From Sulfitobacter albidus (GTDB taxonomy: Bacteria > Pseudomonadota > Alphaproteobacteria > Rhodobacterales > Rhodobacteraceae), in contig NZ_CP073581.1 of assembly GCF_018200035.1 (NCBI RefSeq), positions 430,501 to 494,500 on the forward strand: a stretch of DNA of 64,000 nucleotides, read 5' to 3'. Below, piece after piece: positions 38,044-46,454 of this stretch (position 1 is the first letter of the stretch; each line of letters opens with the position of its first letter). A model generated the notes under the pieces. The model saw only the letters and a program-made list of their open reading frames with translations. It was not told the DNA's origin and made no database searches. The translations under genes were made by a program, and so were the position numbers.

Positions 38044-39848
38044 ATGGCTGCTTATGATTACGAGACCCACGAATACGATGTTGTTGTCGTAGGGGCCGGC
38101 GGGGCCGGTCTGCGCGCGACCCTGGGCATGGCGGAGCAGGGGTTCCGCACGGCCTGTATTTCCAAGGTTTTCCCGACACGCTCGCACACGGTGGCGGCGC
38201 AGGGTGGTATTGCCGCCTCGCTGAGCAACATGGGCCCGGACAATTGGCAGTGGCACATGTATGACACCGTGAAGGGGTCGGATTGGCTGGGCGATACGGA
38301 CGCGATGGAATACCTCGCCCGCGAGGCGCCCAAGGCGGTGTACGAGCTGGAGCACTACGGCGTGCCCTTCTCGCGCACCGAAGAGGGGAAGATCTATCAG
38401 CGTCCGTTCGGCGGTCACACCACCGAATTTGGCGAAGGCCCCCGGTGCAGCGCACCTGTGCCGCCGCTGATCGCACGGGCCACGCGATCCTGCACACGCT
38501 CTACGGGCAGTCGCTGAAACAGAACGCCGAGTTCTTTATCGAATATTTCGCCATTGATCTGCTGATGAGCGAGGACGGCGTGTGTCAGGGCGTGCTGTGC
38601 TGGAAGCTGGACGATGGCACGATGCACGTATTCTCGGCCAAGATGGTCGTGCTGGCGACGGGCGGCTATGGCCGCGCGTATTTCAGCGCCACCTCCGCGC
38701 ATACCTGCACCGGCGACGGCGGCGGGATGACGGCGCGGGCGGGTCTGCCGTTGCAGGACATGGAATTCGTACAGTTCCACCCCACGGGCATCTACGGTGC
38801 CGGCTGTCTGATTACCGAAGGGGCACGGGGCGAGGGCGGATACCTTACCAACTCCGAGGGCGAGCGGTTCATGGAGCGCTATGCGCCGACCTACAAGGAT
38901 CTGGCGTCGCGCGACGTGGTGAGCCGCTGCATGACGATGGAAATCCGCGAGGGGCGCGGTGTGGGCGAGAACAGCGACCACATCCACCTGCACCTCAACC
39001 ATCTGCCGCCGGAGACGCTGGAGCTGCGCTTGCCCGGTATTTCGGAAAGCGCGCGCATCTTTGCCGGCGTGGACGTCAACAAAGAGCCGATCCCGGTGCT
39101 GCCGACCGTGCACTACAACATGGGCGGCATCCCCACGAACTATTGGGGCGAAGTGCTGGCGCCCACAAAGGACAACCCCGACCGCGTGTCGCCCGGCCTG
39201 ATGGCCGTGGGCGAGGCGGGCTGTGCCTCCGTGCACGGGGCGAACCGCCTGGGCTCGAACTCGCTGATCGATCTGGTGGTGTTTGGCCGCGCGGCGGCGA
39301 TCCGGGCCAAGGAAGTCGTGGATGCCGAGGCCGCCGTGCCGACGCCGTCCAAACGCTCGATCGAGGCGGCGTTCAGCCGGTTTGACGGGCTGCGCTATGC
39401 CAAGGGGCATGTGCCCACCGCCGAGCTGCGGCTGGAGATGCAGCAGACCATGCAGGCCGACGCGGCGGTGTTCCGCACCGACAAGACGCTGGCCGAGGGT
39501 GAGGAAAAGATGAAAGGTGTCGCGGGCAAGCTCAGCGATATCAAGGTCACCGATACCTCGCTGGTGTGGAACTCCGACCTGATGGAGACGCTGGAGCTGA
39601 CCAACCTGATGCCCAACGCGGTTGCCACCATCACCGCCGCAGCGGCGCGCAAGGAAAGCCGGGGCGCGCATGCCCATGAGGATTATCCCGACCGCGACGA
39701 CGAGAACTGGCGCAAGCACAGCTTGATCTGGTTCGAGGGCAACGCGGCGTCGCTGGGCTTCCGCGGGGTGCACACGCAGCCGCTGACTTCGCACAACGAG
39801 GGCGGGATTGACCTGAAGAAAATCGCGCCGAAAGCGCGGGTATACTGA
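38044..39848 (+). CDS. sdhA: Succinate dehydrogenase flavoprotein subunit, frameshifted
   Basis: Catalytic subunit of complex II, oxidising succinate to fumarate with covalently bound FAD. FAD site [12 protein letters not shown], the FAD-attachment His in [20 protein letters not shown] and the active-site region [13 protein letters not shown] are present. The frame breaks at C run 38439-38443: one extra C turns GEGPRCSAP into [20 protein letters not shown] and joins both halves into a normal 601-residue protein. Likely a sequencing error. Two extra genes separate it from sdhB. Confidence 0.95.
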
Positions 39849-39852
39849 TCCG

Positions 39853-40752
39853 ATGACCGCCGCCGCGCAGATCGATACGACCTGGGGCCGGGCGGGGTTT
39901 GCCCCCGTCCGTGCGCTGCAGGTATTCGGGATGCGGCGGTCGGGCAATCACGCGATCATTGATTGGATCATGCGCAACGCGCCCGAGGAGGCGACGGGCG
40001 GTGTGTTCTTCAACAACTGCAAGCACGGGCGCGATCCGCTGCGGGCCTACGGCTCGCTCGATATCTATGACGCGGATCGGGTGAAGCAGCCGCATGTCGA
40101 GGATGGCGACCGGGCGCGCATCGCCTCGGCAGGCGCCGCGCCGTTTGCGGTGGTGTCCTACGAGGACCGGATGCCGCAGGCGGCGGGGCAGGGGCAGAAG
40201 GCCTCAAACGGGTTTGCCGACGCGGATTTTGCGGCACAGGTCATCATCTACCGCAGTTTTCTGAATTGGTCGGCCTCGTTGCTGGCGAAAATCCAGAAGA
40301 ACGAGGGATTTGGCGCGACCGACCGGATGCGGATCATGGGGCTCGCCTTTGCCACCTATATTCAGGGGCTGGACCGGGTGGCTTCCCCCGAAGGCGTCGT
40401 CGCGATCTGCTACGATGACTGGATGGTGTCGGAAGGCTACCGCGCCGGGATCCTTGAGAAACTGGGCCTGCCCGCGCGCGATCTGAGCCGGGGCAAAGTG
40501 CAACGCTTTGGCGGCGGATCGTCGTTTCAGAGCAAGGTGAAGCACGCGGGCGAGCTGGCTACCACCGACCGCGACGCGCAGATGGCCGAGAATGCCGAGT
40601 ACCAGATGATCCTGTGGACCGCCGCGCATGACGTGCGCTTCATGTCGCGTATGCTGCCGCATTTCGAAGACGACGCCGAGCGGCTCGCTATGCTCGCTGA
40701 GACGGCCCAGCTGTCGCTTAATCTCCCGCCCAGAGAGGCTCGCCCCACATGA
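39853..40752 (+). CDS. P-loop sulfotransferase-like protein within the sdh operon
   Basis: 299-residue cytosolic protein. VFGMRRSGNHAIIDWIMRN near residue 25 is a P-loop of the kind that binds the 5'-phosphosulfate of PAPS in sulfotransferases, and VIIYRSFLNWSASLLAKIQ could carry the 3'-phosphate-binding Arg-Ser pair. The C-terminal half is helical and not recognised. It begins four bases after sdhA and overlaps the lipoprotein gene by four, so it is made with complex II. Acceptor unknown; an ATP-binding role is an alternative. Confidence 0.68.
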   Translation: MTAAAQIDTTWGRAGFAPVRALQVFGMRRSGNHAIIDWIMRNAPEEATGGVFFNNCKHGRDPLRAYGSLDIYDADRVKQPHVEDGDRARIASAGAAPFAVVSYEDRMPQAAGQGQKASNGFADADFAAQVIIYRSFLNWSASLLAKIQKNEGFGATDRMRIMGLAFATYIQGLDRVASPEGVVAICYDDWMVSEGYRAGILEKLGLPARDLSRGKVQRFGGGSSFQSKVKHAGELATTDRDAQMAENAEYQMILWTAAHDVRFMSRMLPHFEDDAERLAMLAETAQLSLNLPPREARPT

Positions 40753-41072
40753 TCCGTTTTCTCCTGATTGCCGGTCTGTTGACCATCGCTGCCTGCGCCG
40801 AGGTGCAGACCGCCGCCGACCGCACGGGCCGCAAGGCTGCCACATCAGCGGTGACGGAGGTGATCGCGATCAACTTTCCGCAGGTGCCCAAGCCGCTGAT
40901 CGAGACCTTTACCGGCTGCGTGATCGACAATGCCGCCGCCGTGGAAGTGCGTGAACTGGCCAAGGCGTCGGTCGTCGGCGTCGACGCCACCACTGTCGAA
41001 GTCGTGCGCGCGGTGCTCGCGCGCCCCGCCACCCAACAATGTCTGCGCGCTAATGCGCCGCTTACGCTGTAA
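40749..41072 (+). CDS. Lipoprotein within the sdh operon (107 aa)
   Basis: 107-residue predicted lipoprotein; leader MIRFLLIAGLLTIAAC with lipobox IAAC (Cys16). The mature part is helical with two Cys (TGCVIDNAA; QQCLRAN). Similar small proteins appear in roseobacter sdh operons, but the function is unknown. ATG overlaps the sulfotransferase-like gene stop; 33 bases precede sdhB. Confidence 0.72.
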   Translation: MIRFLLIAGLLTIAACAEVQTAADRTGRKAATSAVTEVIAINFPQVPKPLIETFTGCVIDNAAAVEVRELAKASVVGVDATTVEVVRAVLARPATQQCLRANAPLTL

Positions 41073-41105
41073 GCGCCCCCGAATGTCGAGAAAAGGAAGA
41101 GCCAC

Positions 41106-41885
41106 ATGGTACAGCTGACCCTGCCGAAAAACTCCCGCATGACTGCCGGGAAGACATGGCCAAAGCCCGAAGGGGCCACAAATCTCAAGGAATTCCACAT
41201 CTACCGCTGGAATCCTGACGACGGGAAGAACCCGCGCGTGGACACCTATTTTGTCGATCTCGACAGCTGTGGGCCGATGATGCTGGACGGTCTGATCAAG
41301 ATCAAGAACGAGATCGACCCGACGCTGACCTTCCGCCGCTCGTGCCGCGAGGGGATTTGCGGATCCTGTGCGATGAACATCGACGGGATCAACACGCTGG
41401 CCTGCACCTACGGCATGGACGAGGTCAACGGCGTGGTGAAGGTCTATCCGCTGCCGCACATGCCGGTGGTCAAGGATCTGATTCCCGACCTCACCCATTT
41501 CTACGCGCAGCACGCCTCGATCAAGCCATGGCTCGAGACCGAGACGCCGGAGCCCGCGAAGGAATGGAAGCAATCGGTGGACGACCGCGAAAAGCTGGAC
41601 GGCCTGTATGAGTGCATCATGTGCGCCTGCTGCTCCACCTCTTGCCCAAGCTACTGGTGGAACGGCGATCGCTACCTCGGGCCCGCGGCGTTGCTGCACG
41701 CCTACCGCTGGATCATCGACAGCCGCGATGAGGCCACGGGCGAGCGTCTGGACGAGCTGGAAGATCCCTTCAAGCTGTATCGCTGCCACACGATCATGAA
41801 CTGCGCCAAGACATGCCCCAAGGGGCTGAACCCGGCGCTGGCGATCAGCCAGATCAAAAAGCTTATGGTCGAACGCACCGTTTAA
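41106..41885 (+). CDS. sdhB: Succinate dehydrogenase iron-sulfur subunit
   Basis: Passes electrons from SdhA FAD to ubiquinone. 259 residues with the [2Fe-2S] site [15 protein letters not shown]...C, the [4Fe-4S] site [11 protein letters not shown] and the [3Fe-4S]/[4Fe-4S] site [21 protein letters not shown] precedes ATG 41106. Followed by the operon terminator at 41898. Confidence 0.97.
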   Translation: MVQLTLPKNSRMTAGKTWPKPEGATNLKEFHIYRWNPDDGKNPRVDTYFVDLDSCGPMMLDGLIKIKNEIDPTLTFRRSCREGICGSCAMNIDGINTLACTYGMDEVNGVVKVYPLPHMPVVKDLIPDLTHFYAQHASIKPWLETETPEPAKEWKQSVDDREKLDGLYECIMCACCSTSCPSYWWNGDRYLGPAALLHAYRWIIDSRDEATGERLDELEDPFKLYRCHTIMNCAKTCPKGLNPALAISQIKKLMVERTV

Positions 41886-41897
41886 TGCCGATCCCTG

Positions 41898-41925
41898 CGG
41901 GCCCGCCGATGCGCGGGCCCGTTTT
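41898..41925 (+). terminator. Terminator of the sdh operon
   Basis: Perfect 9-bp stem CGGGCCCGC/GCGGGCCCG (41898-41906/41913-41921) with a six-base loop and TTTT, 13 bases after sdhB. Confidence 0.88.
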
Positions 41926-41943
41926 GCGTCTGCCGGAGCGCCC

Positions 41944-42156
41944 ATGCTGATCCCCATTGCCCTCATCGCCGTGATCGTCGTGGCGTGGTACGCCTGGACG
42001 CACCGCGACGTGCGCCGCTGCCGCTGGCGGGCGGATCGCACGGGCGACCGGCGGAGTTTGCGCAAATACACCTGCGTGCACTGCGGGGCTGAAGCCTTTA
42101 CCGCCAGCAAAGGCCCGCCGAAGGATTGCAAACGCGGATTGGATCGCAGGCTTTGA
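41944..42156 (+). CDS. Small membrane protein with Cys motif (70 aa)
   Basis: 70 residues: one N-terminal membrane segment (3-20), then a basic cytoplasmic tail with CVHCGAEAFTASKGPPKDC, three Cys that could bind a metal. No family recognised. It lies just after the sdh terminator and 69 bases before the FAD dehydrogenase gene. Confidence 0.62.
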   Translation: MLIPIALIAVIVVAWYAWTHRDVRRCRWRADRTGDRRSLRKYTCVHCGAEAFTASKGPPKDCKRGLDRRL

Positions 42157-42225
42157 CCCGGCGTCCCTCTCGACAGCTCGTGGCATCCTCCCCTAATCTG
42201 CCGCCAGCCAGATAGGGATAAAACC

Positions 42226-43872
42226 ATGACAGATTTCACTCCGGATGTGATCGTGATCGGCGCGGGCCTTGCGGGCATGACCGCCGCGCATGAGGCGGTG
42301 TTGCGCGGGCGCCGCGTGTTGATGCTGGACCAGGAAGGCCAGCAATCGTTGGGCGGGCAGGCGTTCTGGTCGCTGGGCGGTCTGTTCATGATCGACACGC
42401 CCGAACAGCGCCGTCTGGGCATTCGCGACAGTGCGGAGCTTGCGTGGTCCGATTGGCAGGGCTCTGCACAATTCGACCGGGCGGAGGATGCCAATCCCCG
42501 CGCCTGGGCCGAGCGGTTCGTGGAATTCTCCGCGGGCGGAATGCGCAGCTGGCTGCACGGTCTGGGCATGCGCTGGTTCCCCGTCGTCGGCTGGGCCGAA
42601 CGGGGCGGAGAGCTGGCCGGCGGCCACGGCAATTCCGTGCCGCGTTTTCACATCACCTGGGGCACGGGCACGGGGGTGGTCAAACCCTTTGCCGAACTGA
42701 TGGTGAAGCACGCGCGTGACGGAAAGCTGAAGATGGGATTTCGCCACCGCGTGAACGCGCTGATCGTCGAGGGCGGCGCGGTGAAGGGCGTGAGCGGTGA
42801 CGTGCTTGAGGCGAGCACGGCCGCGCGCGGTCAGTCCACCTCGCGCAGCGTGACGGGCAGCTTTGAGTACCGCGCGGAAAGCGTGATCCTGACCACCGGC
42901 GGCATCGGCGGCAACCACACCACCGTGCGCAAACACTGGCCCATCGACCGTCTGGGCCAGCCGCCAAAGACGATGGTGGCGGGCGTGCCCGATTATGTCG
43001 ACGGGCGCATGCACGGGATCGCGGCCAAGGCGGGGGCGGGGCTGATCAACGAGGACCGCATGTGGCACTATTGCGAGGGTCTGCAAAACTGGGATCCGAT
43101 CTGGCCCAATCACGGCATTCGCGTGCTGCCTGGCCCCTCGTCGATGTGGTTCGACGCGCGTGGCGACCGGATGGAGGCACCCTATCTGCCCGGGTTCGAC
43201 ACGCTGGGCACGCTCAAACGCATCCTCAGCGCGGGCGAGCATAGCTGGTTTATCCTCACCCAAAAGATCATCGAAAAGGAATTCGCCCTCTCGGGGTCCG
43301 AGCAGAACGCCGATCTGACCGACGGCGGCTGGATGGATGTGCTCAAGGCGCGGATGGGCAAGGGGGCGACGCCCGCGGTCGAAGCGTTCAAGGAGAAGGG
43401 CGCCGATTTCATCGTGGAGCGGGATTTCGACACGCTGGTGGCGCGCATGAACGCGCTCACGCCAGATGCGCCGCTCGATGCCGACCACCTGCGCCGCCAG
43501 ATCCGCGCCCGCGATCTGCAGATCAACAATCCCTTCTGCAAGGACGCGCAGATCACCGCGATCAACGGCGCGCGCAGCTACAAAGGGGACAAGCTGATCC
43601 GCACCGCAAAACCCCACGCGATTCTTGACCGTGCGAATGGCCCGCTGATCGCGGTGCGCCTCAATATCATCACCCGCAAAAGCCTCGGCGGGATCCATAC
43701 CGACACGCAGGCCCGTGTGTTGACCCCCGAGGGCGCGGTGATGCCCGGCCTTTTTGCGGCCGGAGAGGTCTGCGGATTTGGCGGCGGTGGCTATCACGGC
43801 TACAACGCGCTGGAGGGCACGTTCCTCGGTGGCTGCCTGTTCTCGGGCCGCGTGGCGGGACAAGAGGCATGA
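42226..43872 (+). CDS. FAD-binding dehydrogenase (KstD/fumarate-reductase-like)
   Basis: 548-residue flavoprotein. N-terminal dinucleotide site DVIVIGAGLAGMTAAHEAVLRGRRVLMLDQE, middle GGIGGNHTTVRKHWP, and C-terminal GLFAAGEVCGFGGGGYHGYNALEGTFLGG (FAD-binding, fumarate-reductase/3-ketosteroid dehydrogenase superfamily). Substrate unknown. It overlaps the DUF1989 gene by four bases (ATGA), so the two are coupled. Confidence 0.85.
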   Translation: MTDFTPDVIVIGAGLAGMTAAHEAVLRGRRVLMLDQEGQQSLGGQAFWSLGGLFMIDTPEQRRLGIRDSAELAWSDWQGSAQFDRAEDANPRAWAERFVEFSAGGMRSWLHGLGMRWFPVVGWAERGGELAGGHGNSVPRFHITWGTGTGVVKPFAELMVKHARDGKLKMGFRHRVNALIVEGGAVKGVSGDVLEASTAARGQSTSRSVTGSFEYRAESVILTTGGIGGNHTTVRKHWPIDRLGQPPKTMVAGVPDYVDGRMHGIAAKAGAGLINEDRMWHYCEGLQNWDPIWPNHGIRVLPGPSSMWFDARGDRMEAPYLPGFDTLGTLKRILSAGEHSWFILTQKIIEKEFALSGSEQNADLTDGGWMDVLKARMGKGATPAVEAFKEKGADFIVERDFDTLVARMNALTPDAPLDADHLRRQIRARDLQINNPFCKDAQITAINGARSYKGDKLIRTAKPHAILDRANGPLIAVRLNIITRKSLGGIHTDTQARVLTPEGAVMPGLFAAGEVCGFGGGGYHGYNALEGTFLGGCLFSGRVAGQEA

Positions 43873-44714
43873 GCGCGCCCGCCGATGCGGACGCCCGCCG
43901 CGCGATCCCGCCGGTGATCTGCTATCCCGTCGACACGCTGCCCACCCCCGATATGGCCCTGTATGACGCGGCCCGCGCCACGCTCACCAAAACCGGCGAG
44001 ACAGTCGTGCCGCCGCGCGACGCGGCCTGCTTCACTGTGCCCGCAGGCCATTTCTTCCGCATCACAAGCGTCGAGGGATCGCAGGTCGGCGATCTGAACC
44101 TGTGGCACGCGCGCGACCTGTCAGAGCGCTTCTACTCCGGCAAGACCCGCGCCCTGCACGGAACCCACATCACCACGGGCCAGCGCATGTGGAGCGGGTT
44201 CCCCCACCTGCGCCCCATGGCGACGCTCACCCACGACAGCCTTGGCTGGTACGGAATCGACGCCTACGGCGGCTCTGTGCACGATGTCATCGGCACCCGC
44301 TGCGATCCCTACACCCACGCGCTCCTGTCGGACGGCGGCCAGTACCACCACTGCTGCCACTCCAATCTCACCCGCGCGCTGGCCGATCATCTGGGGGTTT
44401 CCGCAGCCGAGGCAGAGCCGCACATCCACGACGTGCTCAACGTCTTCATGTGCACCGGTTTCACCCGCGACACCGGCCAGTATTTCATGAAGGCAAGCCC
44501 CGTGCGCCCCGGCGATACGCTGGAATTTTTTGCCGAGATTGACCTGCTCGGCGCGCTCAGCGCCTGCCCGGGCGGTGATTGCAGCGCAGAGCATTCCTCG
44601 GATGCCGCCGCCTGCCACCCGCTGCTGGTCGAAACCTTCGCGCCGGATCCGCAAACGCTCATCGACTGGCAGTCGCCGGCCCCGAACGCCTACGATGGCT
44701 CACACGGGCGCTGA
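43869..44714 (+). CDS. DUF1989, urea carboxylase-associated family protein
   Basis: 281-residue protein of the DUF1989 (urea-carboxylase-associated, UcaA/B-like) family. Conserved PAGHFFRITSVEGSQVGDLNLW and a rich set of His (RALHGTHITTGQRMWSG; QYHHCCHSN; HIHDVLNVF) suggest metal binding. Urea carboxylase genes are not visible, so the substrate here is probably a different carbamoyl or amide compound, paired with the upstream flavoprotein. Overlaps it by four bases. Converges on deoD. Confidence 0.82.
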   Translation: MSAPADADARRAIPPVICYPVDTLPTPDMALYDAARATLTKTGETVVPPRDAACFTVPAGHFFRITSVEGSQVGDLNLWHARDLSERFYSGKTRALHGTHITTGQRMWSGFPHLRPMATLTHDSLGWYGIDAYGGSVHDVIGTRCDPYTHALLSDGGQYHHCCHSNLTRALADHLGVSAAEAEPHIHDVLNVFMCTGFTRDTGQYFMKASPVRPGDTLEFFAEIDLLGALSACPGGDCSAEHSSDAAACHPLLVETFAPDPQTLIDWQSPAPNAYDGSHGR

Positions 44715-44780
44715 GGCCCCCTGCACCCTTTTCCAAATACCTGAATCCAACGCTTTTCCCAAACGTATCGCGCGCGGGTC

Positions 44781-45485
44781 TTACGCAAACGCCGCCTCAA
44801 GCGCGATCTCCACCATCTCCCCGAAGGACCGTTCGCGTTGGTCCGACGGCAGCGCTTCGCCGGTCTGCAAGTGATCCGACACGGTCAGGACGGCCAGCGC
44901 CCGGCGGTTGTGACGCGCGGCGAGGGTGTAGAGTTCGGCCGCCTCCATCTCGACCCCGAGGATCCCGTGGCGCACCATCTGCTCATCAAGATCGGGGCGT
45001 TCGGCGTAAAAGACATCCGAGGAATAGATCCCGCCGACATGGGTCGTGGTGCCCTTGGCCTCCGCGGCGGCGACGGCGGCGCGCAGCAGGCTCCAATCCG
45101 CGCAGGGTGCGTAATTGATCTCGCGCAGGATGCCGGACGAGGGGGAGGTGATCGTGCTTGCCGTCATTGCGATGATCACATCGCGGATGTCGACATGCGG
45201 CTGCATCCCCCCGCAGGAGCCAATCCGGATCAGGGTCTGCGCCCCGTAGGTCGATATCAATTCATTCACGTAGATCGACAGCGACGGCATCCCCATGCCT
45301 GATCCTTGAATCGTGACGCTGTGGCCGTTCCAGGTGCCGGTAAAGCCCAGCATGCCGCGCACCTCATTGACCAATCGCACGTCCTTCAGGAATGTCTCCG
45401 CCGCCCATTTTGCGCGGTAGGGATCGCCGGGCAATAAAACAGTTTCGGCAATTTCACCCTTTTCGGCGCCAATATGAACGGTCAT
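44781..45485 (-). CDS. deoD: Purine nucleoside phosphorylase DeoD-type
   Basis: Phosphorolysis of purine (deoxy)nucleosides to free base and sugar-1-phosphate in the cytosol. 234 residues, homohexameric class. [50 protein letters not shown] and the VEMEAAELY / VSDHLQTGE active-site segments are standard. ATG 45485 gives the standard start. It could use nucleosides brought in by the BMP-family importer at 56.5-61.3 kb, though they are not adjacent. Confidence 0.96.
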   Translation of the reverse strand: MTVHIGAEKGEIAETVLLPGDPYRAKWAAETFLKDVRLVNEVRGMLGFTGTWNGHSVTIQGSGMGMPSLSIYVNELISTYGAQTLIRIGSCGGMQPHVDIRDVIIAMTASTITSPSSGILREINYAPCADWSLLRAAVAAAEAKGTTTHVGGIYSSDVFYAERPDLDEQMVRHGILGVEMEAAELYTLAARHNRRALAVLTVSDHLQTGEALPSDQRERSFGEMVEIALEAAFA

Positions 45486-45624
45486 GGGCAATTCCTTTCG
45501 CGTTGAATTTCCACAAGAATGCCAATCCTGCCCGACGGCCACAAGTTTCAATGGCGGTCAGCCGTACTTTTGCTGCGTAGCCGCCTGTCGCATCTTTTTC
45601 ATGTGTTGGAAAAAGGAGACTGAC

Positions 45625-45978
45625 ATGAAACGACTGGCACTGATTTTTTTTGCTGCGCTGGCGGGAATGGCTGCCTGTGATGTCAGCCACCCGGTCGCCG
45701 TGGTAGGGCCCAAAGACACGGTCTTTCGTGGAACCGCAACAGCGAGCTTTCTCGAAGGCGGATGGTTTCAGGCCACAAATGGCAAAACCAGTTGCCAGGG
45801 ACGCTATTCCCCTGCTTCCGAGAGCCGTCAGGTCACCTTTCCGGTATCGTGCACAAACGGTCTGAGCGGTGTCGGCACCGCCACCTACGAAACGCCAAGG
45901 GCGGGCGGCGGGGAGATCGTCATGCAGGACGGGAGCCGCTGGAAATTCATCTTCGGGCGCGCGGCCCTCGCGGTTTAA
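45625..45978 (+). CDS. Putative lipoprotein (117 aa)
   Basis: 117 residues; leader MKRLALIFFAALAGMAAC has a lipobox-like end (MAAC, Cys18; the -3 Met is less usual). The mature part (VAVVGPKDTVFRGTATASFLEGGWFQATNG...CQGRY) is strand-rich with a second Cys pair. Function unknown. AAAGGAG precedes the ATG. Ends 34 bases before an 11-bp hairpin. Confidence 0.74.
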   Translation: MKRLALIFFAALAGMAACDVSHPVAVVGPKDTVFRGTATASFLEGGWFQATNGKTSCQGRYSPASESRQVTFPVSCTNGLSGVGTATYETPRAGGGEIVMQDGSRWKFIFGRAALAV

Positions 45979-46011
45979 TCAATGCTTAACCTTTGAGGCC
46001 CCAGCGGCGGA

Positions 46012-46039
46012 TTCCCGCGCAATTCGCGTTGCGCGGGAA
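46012..46039. terminator. Hairpin between convergent lipoprotein and H-NS-like genes
   Basis: Perfect 11-bp stem TTCCCGCGCAA/TTGCGCGGGAA (46012-46022/46029-46039) with a six-base loop, seven bases from the end of the H-NS-like gene; probably terminates both convergent transcripts. Confidence 0.75.
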
Positions 46040-46045
46040 ATACGA

Positions 46046-46387
46046 TCAGATCGCCATGGCCGCGGGATCGGTTCCTTTTTCCACTTCGGCGAGAAACCAA
46101 TTCGGTTTGCGGCCCTTGCCGGTCCATGTCTGGGACTTATCCGCAGGGTTTGCATATTTGGGCTTGGCGATTGATTTGGGCTTTTTCGCCGCCTTTTTAG
46201 ATGGAGATTTCTTTGGCTTTTCGTCGTCCAACTCATTGAGACTATAGCCAAATTCTGCCGCTGCTTTTTCGGCGGCTTTGCGGGCCTGGCGTTTCTCGCG
46301 CGCGGTCGCATTGGCCAACGCCTTTTTCACATCAGCCAGCAGTTTCTCCAGCTCTTTGCGGGAGAGGGATTTGAGGTCTTTATCCAT
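46046..46387 (-). CDS. H-NS histone family (HvrA-type) DNA-binding protein
   Basis: 113-residue nucleoid-associated regulator. N-terminal coiled-coil (KDLKSLSRKELEKLLADVKKALANATAREK, dimerisation), a Lys-rich linker (KPKKSPSKKAAKKPKS) and the C-terminal DNA-binding motif KYANPADKSQTWTGKGRKPNWF, diagnostic of H-NS/HvrA. It would silence A+T-rich or regulate photosynthesis-type genes. Its likely SD (GGAG) lies in the 3' arm of a perfect 14-bp hairpin four bases upstream of the ATG, which hints at control of translation. Confidence 0.92.
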   Translation of the reverse strand: MDKDLKSLSRKELEKLLADVKKALANATAREKRQARKAAEKAAAEFGYSLNELDDEKPKKSPSKKAAKKPKSIAKPKYANPADKSQTWTGKGRKPNWFLAEVEKGTDPAAMAI

Positions 46388-46391
46388 GTCA

Positions 46392-46423
46392 AATGGGCTC
46401 CGTATTTCGATACGGAGCCCATT
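46392..46423 (-). terminator. 14-bp hairpin between ecm and the H-NS-like gene
   Basis: Arms 46392-46405 and 46410-46423 pair perfectly over 14 bp around a four-base loop (TTCG on the plus strand, CGAA on the transcribed strand). It is 31 bases after the ecm stop and 4 bases before the H-NS-like ATG. It can serve as ecm terminator and as a cap on the ribosome site (GGAG) of the next gene. Confidence 0.78.
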
Positions 46424-46454
46424 ATCCCAAAATATTCAGGAATGCATTATATTT

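Noticed and set aside
38439-38443. Programmed frameshifting in sdhA
   Set aside because: No slippery heptamer or downstream pseudoknot is needed; the break is a one-base shortage in a C run, like nine others in the window.
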